A stretch of DNA of 64,000 bases from Rothia nasimurium. Its GTDB lineage: Bacteria > Actinomycetota > Actinomycetes > Actinomycetales > Micrococcaceae. The stretch is from the NCBI RefSeq assembly GCF_014217215.1, contig NZ_CP056080.1, positions 1,426,001-1,490,000 of the forward strand, in the 5' to 3' direction. Positions 44,154 through 52,652 of the stretch are shown here, one piece after another. The notes beneath the pieces were generated by a model. That model ran no database searches. It saw only the letters and a program-made list of their open reading frames with translations, and was not told the origin of the DNA. Both the position numbers and the translations under genes were made by a program. How positions within the stretch are numbered: the first letter of the stretch is position 1; every line of letters starts with the position of its first letter.

Positions 44154-45506
44154 ATGAACTCGGTTCTGCTTGCGGTCCTGGTCATGCTCGTCCTCTCCGC
44201 AGCACGCGTACACGTCGTCCTGGCGCTCTTTATCGGCGCTCTCGTGGGTGGTCTTGTGGGCGGGCTCGGGCTAGATGGCACCATGGTCGCCTACCAGGAG
44301 GGGCTCTCCGGCGGCGCTATGCTGGCGCTCTCCTACGCCCTGCTCGGTGCTTTCGCCATGGCGGTTTCAAGCTCGGGCCTGCCCCAGCTCATCGCCAACG
44401 GCATCATTGCCAAGGTCGGCTCAGAAAGCTCAAAGACCAACCATCGCATCGAATACACCGTCAAGTGGCTGCTGCTGGCCGGTATTCTGGCCATGTCGAT
44501 TATGTCGCAGAACCTGATTCCCGTTCATATCGCCTTCATTCCGCTGATTATTCCGCCCCTGCTGGCTGTCTTTAACCGCCTGAAGCTAGACCGCAGGCTC
44601 ATTGCCTGCGTGCTCACCTTCGGCCTGGTCACCACCTACATGTACGTGCCCGTAGGCTTCGGCGCGATCTTCCTGAACGATATTCTGCTGGGCAACATCA
44701 AACTAGCCGGTATGGATACCAGCGGCATCAACGTCATGACCGCCATGGCAATCCCGGCCCTGGGCATGGTCATTGGCCTGCTGATTGCGGTCTTCTTCAG
44801 CTACCGCAAGCCCCGCGCCTACCAGACCGTTGAGCTGGCGCCCACTGAGAGCACAACCACCGAGGTTAAGAAGTTCAACGTGGTCGTCGCGATCATTGCT
44901 ATTGTTGCAACCTTCGTGGTTCAGGTGGTCATGCAGTCCATGGGTACCGAGGCTAACTCCTTGCTGGTTGGCGCCCTGGTGGGTCTGACTATCTTTATGG
45001 TGACCGGTGCGGTCAAGTGGAAGGAGGCCGACGACGTCTTCACCGCGGGTATGCGTATGATGGCCCTGATCGGCTTCATCATGATCTCGGCCCAGGGTTT
45101 CGCGGCGGTCATGGATGCCACCGGCGACGTTGACCCCCTGGTGACCACCGTGGCTGACCTCTTCGCGGGCAACAAGGCAGCAGCTGCCATGGCCATGCTG
45201 GTGGTGGGCCTAATTGTGACGATGGGTATCGGCTCGTCCTTCTCTACCCTGCCCATCATCACCACCATCTACGTGCCTCTCTGCCTGGCCCTGGGCTTCT
45301 CGCCCCTGGCTACGGTTTCTATTATCGGTACCGCAGGTGCCCTGGGCGACGCGGGCTCCCCCGCCTCCGACTCCACTCTGGGCCCCACCGCCGGTTTGAA
45401 CGTGGACGGCCAGCACGACCACATCCGTGATTCGGTGATTCCCACCTTCATCCACTACAACATCCCCCTGATGATTGCAGGTTGGGTGGCTGCAATGGTT
45501 CTCTAG
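44154..45506 (+). CDS. Na+/H+ antiporter family protein (NhaC-like)
   Basis: 450 residues with about eleven hydrophobic segments. The N-terminus [20 protein letters not shown] and [34 protein letters not shown] are typical of the Na_H_antiport_2/NhaC-type group. Conserved polar residues occur in the C-terminal half ([22 protein letters not shown]). It would exchange sodium or a metabolite for protons at the membrane. ATG 44154 is preferred to TTG 44145, which is too close to the AAAGG. Monocistronic, divergent from rpe. Confidence 0.82.
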   Translation: MNSVLLAVLVMLVLSAARVHVVLALFIGALVGGLVGGLGLDGTMVAYQEGLSGGAMLALSYALLGAFAMAVSSSGLPQLIANGIIAKVGSESSKTNHRIEYTVKWLLLAGILAMSIMSQNLIPVHIAFIPLIIPPLLAVFNRLKLDRRLIACVLTFGLVTTYMYVPVGFGAIFLNDILLGNIKLAGMDTSGINVMTAMAIPALGMVIGLLIAVFFSYRKPRAYQTVELAPTESTTTEVKKFNVVVAIIAIVATFVVQVVMQSMGTEANSLLVGALVGLTIFMVTGAVKWKEADDVFTAGMRMMALIGFIMISAQGFAAVMDATGDVDPLVTTVADLFAGNKAAAAMAMLVVGLIVTMGIGSSFSTLPIITTIYVPLCLALGFSPLATVSIIGTAGALGDAGSPASDSTLGPTAGLNVDGQHDHIRDSVIPTFIHYNIPLMIAGWVAAMVL

Positions 45507-45544
45507 TCGCCCTGTGCCCTTATATTCAGTGAAAGCTCAGGAGC

Positions 45545-47338
45545 CTAGTTCTTGCGGAAGAGAGCGAAGAACATGGCGTCGGTACCGTGGATGTGCGGCC
45601 AGAGCTGGGCGGTCGTAGCCCCATCAGCTAGGGTCGCGCCCTTGGGCGCTTCGGGAGTGAAAGCCGGGTCCAGTTCCCCGGCAAGGACGGACGCCCCCGT
45701 CTCGTCCCTGCGGGCAACGGCCCGCAGGGCGGCGCCGGAGTCCAGCAGGGTTACATCGACCTTGCGCAGAATATCGTGCACGATGCTCTGGGTTTCTGCG
45801 GTGTGGGGTGAGCAGGTTACGTAGGCGATCAGGCCGCCCGGGCGGGTAACTGATGCTGCTGCCGTAAAGAGGTCGAGCTGGAGGGGCAGCAGTTCAGCGA
45901 TATCGCGGGGGCTCTTGCGCCAGCGGGCTTCGGGGCGGCGGCGCAGGGCGCCCAGACCGGAGCAGGGCACATCGACCATGACGCGGTCAAAGCGCACATC
46001 GCGGGGCATTCCCTCGGGCAGGTTGGTACCCGCAGCGACGGTGCGCGCAATCTGGCGGCCGTCACCGGCCACTACCGAGTAGGAGGCGGACGGAAGCGGG
46101 GCCAGGGAGCGGCGCACCAGCTCGGCCCGGTGCTCGGCAGCTTCATTGGCCAGCAGGCGGGCCCCGCGCTGGGCGCCCAGGGAACCGAGCAGGGCGGCCT
46201 TACCGCCGGGGCCGGCGCAGAGGTCAAGCCAGTTACTGTCGCTGCCCTCAAGGGGAGCGTCAGCCAGGGCGCGGGCAACCAGCTGGGAGCCGGCGTCCTG
46301 GGCACGTACAACCCCCTCCCGCACCGATTCAAGGCGGGCAAGGTCGCCTGCCGAGTAGAGGGCGGAACCCTCGACCAGGGGGCCATCCTCGGCACCGGCG
46401 GCACGGGCTTCGTCCAGGGTTCCCAGGCCAGGCAGGGCAACCAGGTTGACCACGGGTGAGGCGTTGTCGGCGTCCAGCAGGGCCTCAACCTCACCGGGGG
46501 TCCGGCCGTGGGCAGCCAGAGCCTGACGGAAGGAGCGTACCACCCAGGCCGGGTGAGACTTCTCAAGGGCCAGGCGGGTGAGCTCGTCGGGGGCTTCCTC
46601 GGCGATAAGGGCGTACCAGTCTTCGGGGGTTCGCTCAGAGACCCTGCGCAGTACCGCGTTCACAAAGTTAGCCGGGCCGGTGCCGATCTCGGCGCGGGCC
46701 AGGGCAACCGTCTGGTTAAGGGCGGCGTGGTCGGGCACGCGCATGGCCACCAGCTGGTGGACGCCCAGGCGCAGCACCAGCAGAATCTTGGTACCGATTT
46801 TCTCCACCGGGCGGTCAACGCAGTGGGCCAAGATCGCATCGTAGGTGCCCTGGTTGCGCAGGGTGCCGTAGGTCAGCTCGGTGGCAAAGCCAGCATCGCG
46901 GGCATCAAGCCTGGCAGAGCGAATCGCCTTGGGCAGCACCAGGTTCGCGTAGGAGTCATCCAGGGCAACAGCGCTCAGCACCTCAAAGGCCACGGCGCGG
47001 GCCCTATCTGCTGTGCGGGCGCGCTGGGAGGGAGCGGACGCCGAAAACGCTCGGTCCTTGACCGCCTTGCGGTTGCGCTCGTGCCCCTTAGCATTACGGC
47101 GGGTCTCTCCCCCGCCGCCGTGCTTGGCCTGGGGCTCACCACCTGGGTTGCGGTTGCCGCGCGAGCCACGGGGGTTCGGAGTGCCCCCGGCCGGCCCCTG
47201 CTGGGCGCGGTCGTCGCGCTTGCGAGCCCCGCTGCGGCCCTGGCCAGCCCGGTTAGCACCGGAGCGGTTAGCCCCCGCCCGGCCCTTACCGCCGTTCGAG
47301 CGTCCGCCTGCTCCGCGTCCACCTGCGTTCATGCTCAT
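45545..47338 (-). CDS. rsmB: 16S rRNA cytosine-C5 methyltransferase RsmB
   Basis: Methylates C967 of 16S rRNA. 597 residues: NusB-like RNA-binding domain about 108-240, then the NOL1/NOP2/Sun methyltransferase domain with GPGGKAALLGSLG, VDVPCSGLGALRRRPEARW and YVTCSPHTAETQ (both catalytic cysteines). The first about 105 residues are a disordered Gly/Arg/Asn-rich tail (GAGGRSNGGKGRAGANRSG) not present in E. coli RsmB, probably an RNA-binding extension. It overlaps fmt by 4 bases (ATGA), so they are translationally coupled. Confidence 0.95.
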   Translation of the reverse strand: MSMNAGGRGAGGRSNGGKGRAGANRSGANRAGQGRSGARKRDDRAQQGPAGGTPNPRGSRGNRNPGGEPQAKHGGGGETRRNAKGHERNRKAVKDRAFSASAPSQRARTADRARAVAFEVLSAVALDDSYANLVLPKAIRSARLDARDAGFATELTYGTLRNQGTYDAILAHCVDRPVEKIGTKILLVLRLGVHQLVAMRVPDHAALNQTVALARAEIGTGPANFVNAVLRRVSERTPEDWYALIAEEAPDELTRLALEKSHPAWVVRSFRQALAAHGRTPGEVEALLDADNASPVVNLVALPGLGTLDEARAAGAEDGPLVEGSALYSAGDLARLESVREGVVRAQDAGSQLVARALADAPLEGSDSNWLDLCAGPGGKAALLGSLGAQRGARLLANEAAEHRAELVRRSLAPLPSASYSVVAGDGRQIARTVAAGTNLPEGMPRDVRFDRVMVDVPCSGLGALRRRPEARWRKSPRDIAELLPLQLDLFTAAASVTRPGGLIAYVTCSPHTAETQSIVHDILRKVDVTLLDSGAALRAVARRDETGASVLAGELDPAFTPEAPKGATLADGATTAQLWPHIHGTDAMFFALFRKN

Positions 47339-48261
47339 ACCAGCACCACTTTCCCTTCTGCCAGGGCCGAGCCCTGACCGCGCGCCCAGTCGGCGGCGTT
47401 CATCATTTTCTTGCCTGCAGGTTGCACCTGGGTCAGTTCTAGAGCGCCGTCAGCGCAGGTGACGGCCACCTTTTTACCGGTCCAGAAGAGGGTTCCGGGC
47501 TCCCCCACGGGCTGAGCCTGGCTGGTCTTGGCCATGCCGAGTTTGAAGCGGGCTCCGTCGAGTTCAGCCCAGGCCCCGGGTTCGGGGGTCACACCGCGCA
47601 GCTGGGCAATAACGTCAGCACAGGAACGGTCAAAATCCACCCTGCCATCGGCAATAGTGAGCTTAGCTGCGTGGGTAGCTTCCCCGGCCTGCGGGGTGCC
47701 GGTAGCCCCGGCGGCAATATCGTCAAAGGTAGCAGCCAGCAGGGCACCGCCGGTGGACGCCAGACGGCCCAGCATATCCCCGGCGGTATCGAGTTCCCCC
47801 ACCGTGGCCGATTCGGACCGGAAAACCGGGCCGGTATCAAGCCCTGCGTCAATACGGAAGGTGTTGGAGAAGATCTCGGTCTCCCCCGCCATCAGGGCCC
47901 GCTGCACAGGAGCTGCCCCGCGCCAGGCAGGTAGCTGCGAGAAGTGCAGGTTAATCCAGCCCTGGGGCAGCAGATCGAGGGCGCTCTGCGGCAGCAGGAC
48001 GCCAAAGGCCACCACCGCCGCAATATCGGCACCCAGCTGCGCGACGGCGTCCGCAACCTCATCGGACCAGCGGTTGGCCTTGATGATGGGCAGGCCCAGC
48101 TCCTGGGCGCGGGCTGCCACCGGGGACGGGGTCAGCACCCGCTTGCGCCCGACGGGGGCGTCCTCGCGGGTGAGCACCCCCACCACCTCGTAGCCCGCCT
48201 CAAGCAGGCCGTTCAGGGGCGCGACGGCGACCTCCGGGGTACCGGCGTAGAGAACCTTCAT
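47335..48261 (-). CDS. fmt: methionyl-tRNA formyltransferase
   Basis: Formylates initiator Met-tRNA using 10-formyl-tetrahydrofolate. 308 residues. Formyltransferase core with VVAFGVLLPQSALDL, NLHFSQLPAWRGAAPVQRAL and the SLLP-like segment, and a C-terminal domain for tRNA binding. Start ATG 48261 (MKVLYAGTPEVA) with AAAGG upstream; an earlier ATG at 48279 gives six extra residues. It lies between def and rsmB, the classic order. Confidence 0.96.
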   Translation of the reverse strand: MKVLYAGTPEVAVAPLNGLLEAGYEVVGVLTREDAPVGRKRVLTPSPVAARAQELGLPIIKANRWSDEVADAVAQLGADIAAVVAFGVLLPQSALDLLPQGWINLHFSQLPAWRGAAPVQRALMAGETEIFSNTFRIDAGLDTGPVFRSESATVGELDTAGDMLGRLASTGGALLAATFDDIAAGATGTPQAGEATHAAKLTIADGRVDFDRSCADVIAQLRGVTPEPGAWAELDGARFKLGMAKTSQAQPVGEPGTLFWTGKKVAVTCADGALELTQVQPAGKKMMNAADWARGQGSALAEGKVVLV

Positions 48262-48297
48262 GCTTACCTTTCCACTCAAACGTTCAAACCAGCAGGT

Positions 48298-48945
48298 TTA
48301 GATACCAAAAGCGCCGGGCTTTTTGGCGGCAGGCTGCTGGGCCCCGCTTATCTGAGCCCCGCCAGTCTGGGCAGCAGCGCCGAAGGAACCGCCAAGGGCA
48401 CCAAAGCCCGATGAGGTTTTCGCTGCGCGTTCACCCTGCACCGCAGCGGCAACCTGGTTGTAGTCAGCCTGACGAATCTTGCGCCAGATATTCTTCTTGT
48501 CCTCGCCCTCAACCCGGTCGATGAACATGGTGCCGTAGAGGTGGTCAGTTTCGTGCTGGAGCATACGGGCAAAGAGCCCCTCACCCTCGTAGACCACCGG
48601 TTCACCCTTGCAGTTCACGCCGGTGACCCGTGCCCAGTTCTTACGCGGGGTAGCGGCAGATAGGCCGGGGACCGACAGGCATCCCTCGCCACCCTCCTGG
48701 GGTTCGGCGCCTACCTCAAGCACGGGGTTGATGATGTGCCCCTCGAGGCCATCAATATTGCCGAAAGTAAAGATGCGCTTAGAGATACCCACCTGGGGCC
48801 CAGCTAGACCTACGCCTTCAACGTCGTACATGGTTTCGAGCATGTCGGCCACCAGCTTTTCAAGGTCGGCGTCGAACACGGTGATGTCGTCGCACTCAGT
48901 GCGCAGAACGGGGTCGCCTACAGTGCGAATGGGCAGAATAGTCAT
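48298..48945 (-). CDS. def: peptide deformylase
   Basis: Removes the formyl group from new proteins. 215 residues. Three signature motifs: GVGLAGPQVG (45-54), EGCLSVPG (87-94) and HETDH (131-135, the HEXXH metal site). The last 45 or so residues form an Ala/Gly/Pro-rich tail beyond the usual end of the enzyme. It heads def-fmt-rsmB, uniting start-formylation and its removal in one operon. Confidence 0.96.
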   Translation of the reverse strand: MTILPIRTVGDPVLRTECDDITVFDADLEKLVADMLETMYDVEGVGLAGPQVGISKRIFTFGNIDGLEGHIINPVLEVGAEPQEGGEGCLSVPGLSAATPRKNWARVTGVNCKGEPVVYEGEGLFARMLQHETDHLYGTMFIDRVEGEDKKNIWRKIRQADYNQVAAAVQGERAAKTSSGFGALGGSFGAAAQTGGAQISGAQQPAAKKPGAFGI

Positions 48946-48968
48946 GCTTCTCTTTCTCGTCGGTGAGG

Positions 48969-49850
48969 TTAGGACGCCGCTGCGTCGGGTAAATCTGTAC
49001 CGGCAGCAAGCGGGGGCGGCACCACCGGCATGAGGGAATCTTCGGGGGTTTCTGAAAGGTCGCGGTTGAGGTCCCAGACCCGTTTGAGGGCGCAGAACTT
49101 ATACCAGTTGCGCTCTAGCACCTGAGGGTTGGCCTGCTGGGGTACCACCTGGGTCTCGCCCAGGGCCACGCCCATCAAAATACTTGCGCCCCCGTGCTTC
49201 CAGGGTTCCCAGGTGCCGTGCTCGGCGTCGATGAGGGCTTCTTCAGCCTTGACCCCGGCAACTAGCTGCATAACGACCTTATCGTCGAGCGGTTTCACCC
49301 GCCCCTTCCGGTCGGTTCCCTTGGTCTTGTAGTCAATGATGCAGGTATGCCCGGCTATCTCGGCTACCAGGTCGAGGGTGCCCGCGTAGCCAACCGTCTC
49401 GTTCCAAATGGTGACTTCGGTAGCCAGGGGCTTGGGCCGGTAGAGTTCCCACCACTCATCGAAGCGGTCGGCGTATGCCTGCTCGCCGTGGGCAATGAGG
49501 TTCTCCCGGTAGCCCTCAACTTCGTGGGGCAGCCCCATGGCGCGCAGGGCAACCTGCTCTGCATAGTTATGCACGCGGTCCCCCCGCGCCGCCGCTGCGT
49601 CGCGGTAGCGATCCGAGGCGGCTGCGGCGTCCCGAATCACCGCGAATTTAAGCCCGGCCGAGCTAGAAGCCCGGTAGGATCGCTGATCTTCAAGGGCAGC
49701 TTTGGCAGCCATGTAGCCGTGCCAGCCCGAGAGGTCGTTAGCCTGCTGCCCAATCACCGTGGTAATCGAGGGAACCAATAGCTCCCCGCCGACCGTGCGC
49801 GCGTACATGCGACCGTGGTCGGTTGCTGACGCTAGCATGGGTGTGGTCAC
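48969..49850 (-). CDS. PD-(D/E)XK nuclease-like protein
   Basis: 293 residues. The region ETVGYAGTLDLVAEIAGHTCIIDYKTKG (about 150-178) fits the G-x-D ... (I/V)DYK core of the Cas4/RecB-like PD-(D/E)XK fold. An N-terminal helical part follows YARTVGGELLVPSITTVIG. Proteins of this kind next to def are common in Micrococcaceae and usually left as hypothetical. Whether it cuts DNA is unknown. It precedes def by 23 bases and may share its transcript. Confidence 0.7.
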   Translation of the reverse strand: MTTPMLASATDHGRMYARTVGGELLVPSITTVIGQQANDLSGWHGYMAAKAALEDQRSYRASSSAGLKFAVIRDAAAASDRYRDAAAARGDRVHNYAEQVALRAMGLPHEVEGYRENLIAHGEQAYADRFDEWWELYRPKPLATEVTIWNETVGYAGTLDLVAEIAGHTCIIDYKTKGTDRKGRVKPLDDKVVMQLVAGVKAEEALIDAEHGTWEPWKHGGASILMGVALGETQVVPQQANPQVLERNWYKFCALKRVWDLNRDLSETPEDSLMPVVPPPLAAGTDLPDAAAS

Positions 49851-49976
49851 GCGGCCGTCCTGACGTCGGGAGAAAAATCGAAAAGCGCCCAGCCTTCACA
49901 GCGTATCTGGCGCTCTATCGATTATACGCACCTCTCTTCCCCGGCACGAGGGGGCGAGCGGGTTAGACCGCTTACC

Positions 49977-51197
49977 CTAGCTCCACTGGCGGGCACCGGC
50001 CTCAGCCGCCCCCATAGACTCAACAATCTGCTGGACGCGGGCATTGGACTGCTGGGCATAGTCTTCATCAACACAGTCGGAGGCAGGACGGCTGGGTGAG
50101 GTAATGCAGTAACGGTAGGCAGGGTTATCGACCATCGTGCTAGAAACCCAGCGGAAATCGCGCACCTGCCAGGTGCCGTCCTCCCCTCGCTCAAAAATAG
50201 GGTTGACCATAATTCCCTCGTTGTTGGCGACGTAGGAGGGTGAAAGCTCGGTGAGGTTGTTCCCCATGCCGTAGACAATCCAGGTTCCCTTGTAGTATTC
50301 GATGGGCTGTACGGCGTGGGCGTGCTGGCCCACGACCAGGTCGAACTCCCCTGAATCAACGAGAGCGTGTGCCACCTCGACCTGCTGGGCAGAGGGCTCG
50401 TGCACGTACTCATCACCAGCGTGCATGTTGGCAATGACCAGGTCAGCGCCCTCTTCGCGGGCACGGGCAGCCTTAGCAATCATGGCTGCTGAGTCGAGCA
50501 TATCGACCTGCCAGGGGTGTTCAGGAACGTAACCGTTGAGCCCGTAGGTTCCGGTGATAATTGCTACCCGGGCGCCGTTGGCGGTGGTGAAAACATCGGG
50601 CTGGGCTGCCTCTTCTTCGGTGAGAGAAGTGCCGGTAACACCCATTCCCGCCGCTTCAACCGCGCGGTAGGTTCGCTCCAGCCCCTCGGTGCCCTGGTCG
50701 TAGGAATGATTAGATGCCGTCATGCAGACATCCCACCCGGTTTCAGCGGCCGCCGTCAGAATCTGGGGCGGCACGTTGAAGTTGGGGTAGCCAGAAAAGG
50801 GGCCATCCGCATCGGCGACCACTGTTTCCATCTGGCAGACCGCCAGGTCAGCACGGTCTAGGTAGGGGCGCTGTTCGCTGATCAGGGGTGTGAAGTCCAG
50901 GCCCAAGCTACCGGCTGCCGCCGCGTCAGCCTCTGCCTGGCCCCAGAGCATATTGTGCATCAGAAAATCACCGGTAAAGAGCAGGGAGACGCAATCCGCC
51001 TCGCCGCAGGCCCCGCCGGCGGCTGAAGCGGTCAGGGTACCCGATTCGCTGGCCTGCCCTGCCTCTGCGCGTGCCACCTGCCCCTGCCCGTCCTGCTGGA
51101 CGGCGGCGTCCGCCCCGCCACTTTCCGTAGTCTGCGAGCTACAGCCTGCCAGGGCCAGGGCGCTCAGGCAGAGGAAGACGAAGAGGCGACGGTGCAC
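49977..51197 (-). CDS. CapA-family lipoprotein (PgsA-like metallophosphatase fold)
   Basis: 406 residues. Signal with lipobox LALAGC (Cys19). The CapA domain (about 65-400) has LLFTGDFLMHNMLWG, MTASNHSYDQGTEGLE, VIANMHAGDEYVHEPSAQQ, GQHAHAVQPIEYY and IVYGMGNN, which match the metal-binding motifs of this calcineurin-like family. Relatives make or process poly-gamma-glutamate, but many members act on other cell-wall or surface polymers, so the substrate is open. Start GTG 51197 with AAAGGA upstream. Confidence 0.85.
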   Translation of the reverse strand: MHRRLFVFLCLSALALAGCSSQTTESGGADAAVQQDGQGQVARAEAGQASESGTLTASAAGGACGEADCVSLLFTGDFLMHNMLWGQAEADAAAAGSLGLDFTPLISEQRPYLDRADLAVCQMETVVADADGPFSGYPNFNVPPQILTAAAETGWDVCMTASNHSYDQGTEGLERTYRAVEAAGMGVTGTSLTEEEAAQPDVFTTANGARVAIITGTYGLNGYVPEHPWQVDMLDSAAMIAKAARAREEGADLVIANMHAGDEYVHEPSAQQVEVAHALVDSGEFDLVVGQHAHAVQPIEYYKGTWIVYGMGNNLTELSPSYVANNEGIMVNPIFERGEDGTWQVRDFRWVSSTMVDNPAYRYCITSPSRPASDCVDEDYAQQSNARVQQIVESMGAAEAGARQWS

Positions 51198-51251
51198 GGT
51201 GGGGTCCTTTCAGCAGGGGTGTTACCAGCACCACCCTACCTAAAAGTGCCG

Positions 51252-51440
51252 CAGGGCACATATTGTTACCAAATGTCTACGCCTGCCAGGGCATAAGTTG
51301 AAGCCCCGCCCTGCAACTCGATGGACGTTACCGTAGCCCCCCCCTGCAGCTCCTTGGGCAGAGCCAGGCGGACGCCCCCGCGGCAGCTACCACGTTCTCG
51401 GGCAGGGTACAGAGGGTTGAGTCCCCACTGTGGGTAAGGT
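51252..51440 (-). pseudogene. possible decayed C-terminal gene fragment
   Basis: The minus strand reads LTHSGDSTLCTLPENVVAAA in one frame and, after a shift near a C8 run region, LALPKELQGGATVTSIELQG to a stop at about 51253. Amino-acid composition looks coding, but there is no start, and the two halves are in different frames. The source family is not recognised. Confidence 0.35.
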
Positions 51441-51449
51441 CAAGAGCCG

Positions 51450-52253
51450 TTAGCCTGGTGGCAGACCCGGCGCGGCGGCTGCGAGGCTTGCGTATATACC
51501 CGCCGTTGGCTCACCGCGCAGGTTGCGGGGCCGATAAGAGGCCAGAAGTTTGAGCAGCCGGGCTGTACGCAGCCCGGTGTCTGGCTGGACGTCGATGACG
51601 GCGCACCTGCCGACACCTTCACCGGCAACCAGTTGCAGGCCGTGCAGCTCAGCCGGCACGCCGCGTCCTGCCTGGAGGGTAAGCGTTTTCCCCTGCCATC
51701 TATCTTCAATGTAGGGCGTTGAGGTTTCTACCACCAGGTTGCAGCGTAGCCTGGCCGCTATTTCATCAGGGTTCAGCGGCTGTTCAGGGTTGAGCTGCCG
51801 GGCAATCTCGACCAGGGTGGCGGTACCGATCAGAGAGAAGGCCCCAGCGTATACCAGGTTCTGCCGGGGTGCGAAGGCCAGGGCCACAGGCTTCTCTAGG
51901 TAGTTACTAAGAGCTTCGTTGACCGGGTGGTCGTAGACCGCAAGCTGTTTCTCAGCGCCCCAGGAGGTGAAGGTGCTGCTGGCAGCCCTGGTGAGGGCTG
52001 GGACTGTGTAGCTGCCTGCCCCGAGCATGTGCAGGGTGAGCTCTGCCTTTCCGTCGCGGGCGATCAGGTCGGTGGTGATACCCATCAGGGTCGGGTGGGC
52101 GACGGTGCGCAGTACGGTGCGGTCGGTGGGTGAGACGAGGGCCCAGCGGCGGTTGTAGAGGGGGCCGGACGCGGTGATCTCGGCTGTGGTGCGCGCTTGA
52201 TGGCGGGCGCCTTTGAGGGGGCTATAACCGAAGTGCGTGACGGTGAGGTGCAT
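51450..52253 (-). CDS. MOSC domain protein
   Basis: 267 residues. An N-terminal beta-barrel (YSPLKGARHQARTTAEITASG, then RRWALVSP) and a MOSC domain (about 105-250) with RCNLVVETSTPYIEDRWQGKTLTL and GRCAVIDVQPDTG. MOSC proteins carry the molybdenum cofactor or sulfur and act in N-hydroxylated compound reduction or in sulfur transfer. Start ATG 52253 chosen at MHLTVTHFGYSPLKG. It lies just past the terminator of the tRNA cluster on the same strand. Confidence 0.82.
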   Translation of the reverse strand: MHLTVTHFGYSPLKGARHQARTTAEITASGPLYNRRWALVSPTDRTVLRTVAHPTLMGITTDLIARDGKAELTLHMLGAGSYTVPALTRAASSTFTSWGAEKQLAVYDHPVNEALSNYLEKPVALAFAPRQNLVYAGAFSLIGTATLVEIARQLNPEQPLNPDEIAARLRCNLVVETSTPYIEDRWQGKTLTLQAGRGVPAELHGLQLVAGEGVGRCAVIDVQPDTGLRTARLLKLLASYRPRNLRGEPTAGIYASLAAAAPGLPPG

Positions 52254-52297
52254 GGTTCTAGTCTTGCACAGTGCGGTCTGATGATGCGGGGCAAGCA

Positions 52298-52329
52298 AAA
52301 GGCTCCCTAGCTAAAGCTAGGGAGCCTTT
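52298..52329 (-). terminator. terminator of the tRNA cluster
   Basis: Perfect 14-pair stem AAAGGCTCCCTAGC/GCTAGGGAGCCTTT with a 4-base loop, directly after the last tRNA-Val on the minus strand. Confidence 0.8.
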
Positions 52330-52334
52330 CTTTG

Positions 52335-52406
52335 TGCGCGATACTGGGATCGAACCAGTGACCCCTTCCATGTCAAGGAAGTGCGCTACCGCTGCGCCAA
52401 TCGCGC
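52335..52406 (-). tRNA. tRNA-Val (GAC)
   Basis: 72 bases with full cloverleaf: acceptor GCGCGAT/ATCGCGC, anticodon loop TTGACAT (anticodon GAC), T loop GGTTCGATCC. Identical in sequence to the copy at 54637-54708. CCA not encoded. Confidence 0.95.
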
Positions 52407-52410
52407 GTGG

Positions 52411-52481
52411 AGGTGAGGACGGGATTCGAACCCGCGTACACGGTTTTGCAGACCGTTGCCTAACCACTCGACCACCCCACC
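52411..52481 (-). tRNA. tRNA-Cys (GCA)
   Basis: 71 bases, acceptor GGTGGGG/CCTCACC, anticodon arm GGTCTGCAAAACC (anticodon GCA), T loop GGTTCGAATCC. The genome continues with CCA after the discriminator base. Confidence 0.94.
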
Positions 52482-52530
52482 ACACGCCCAGACCGTGGTC
52501 TGAGTTGCGAAAACGAGTTGTTTTCGAGAG

Positions 52531-52603
<73 letters not shown>

Positions 52604-52652
52604 AACTCGAATAACTATACACAAGGGTAGGTGGTCTTTCAACCTGGCGAGA

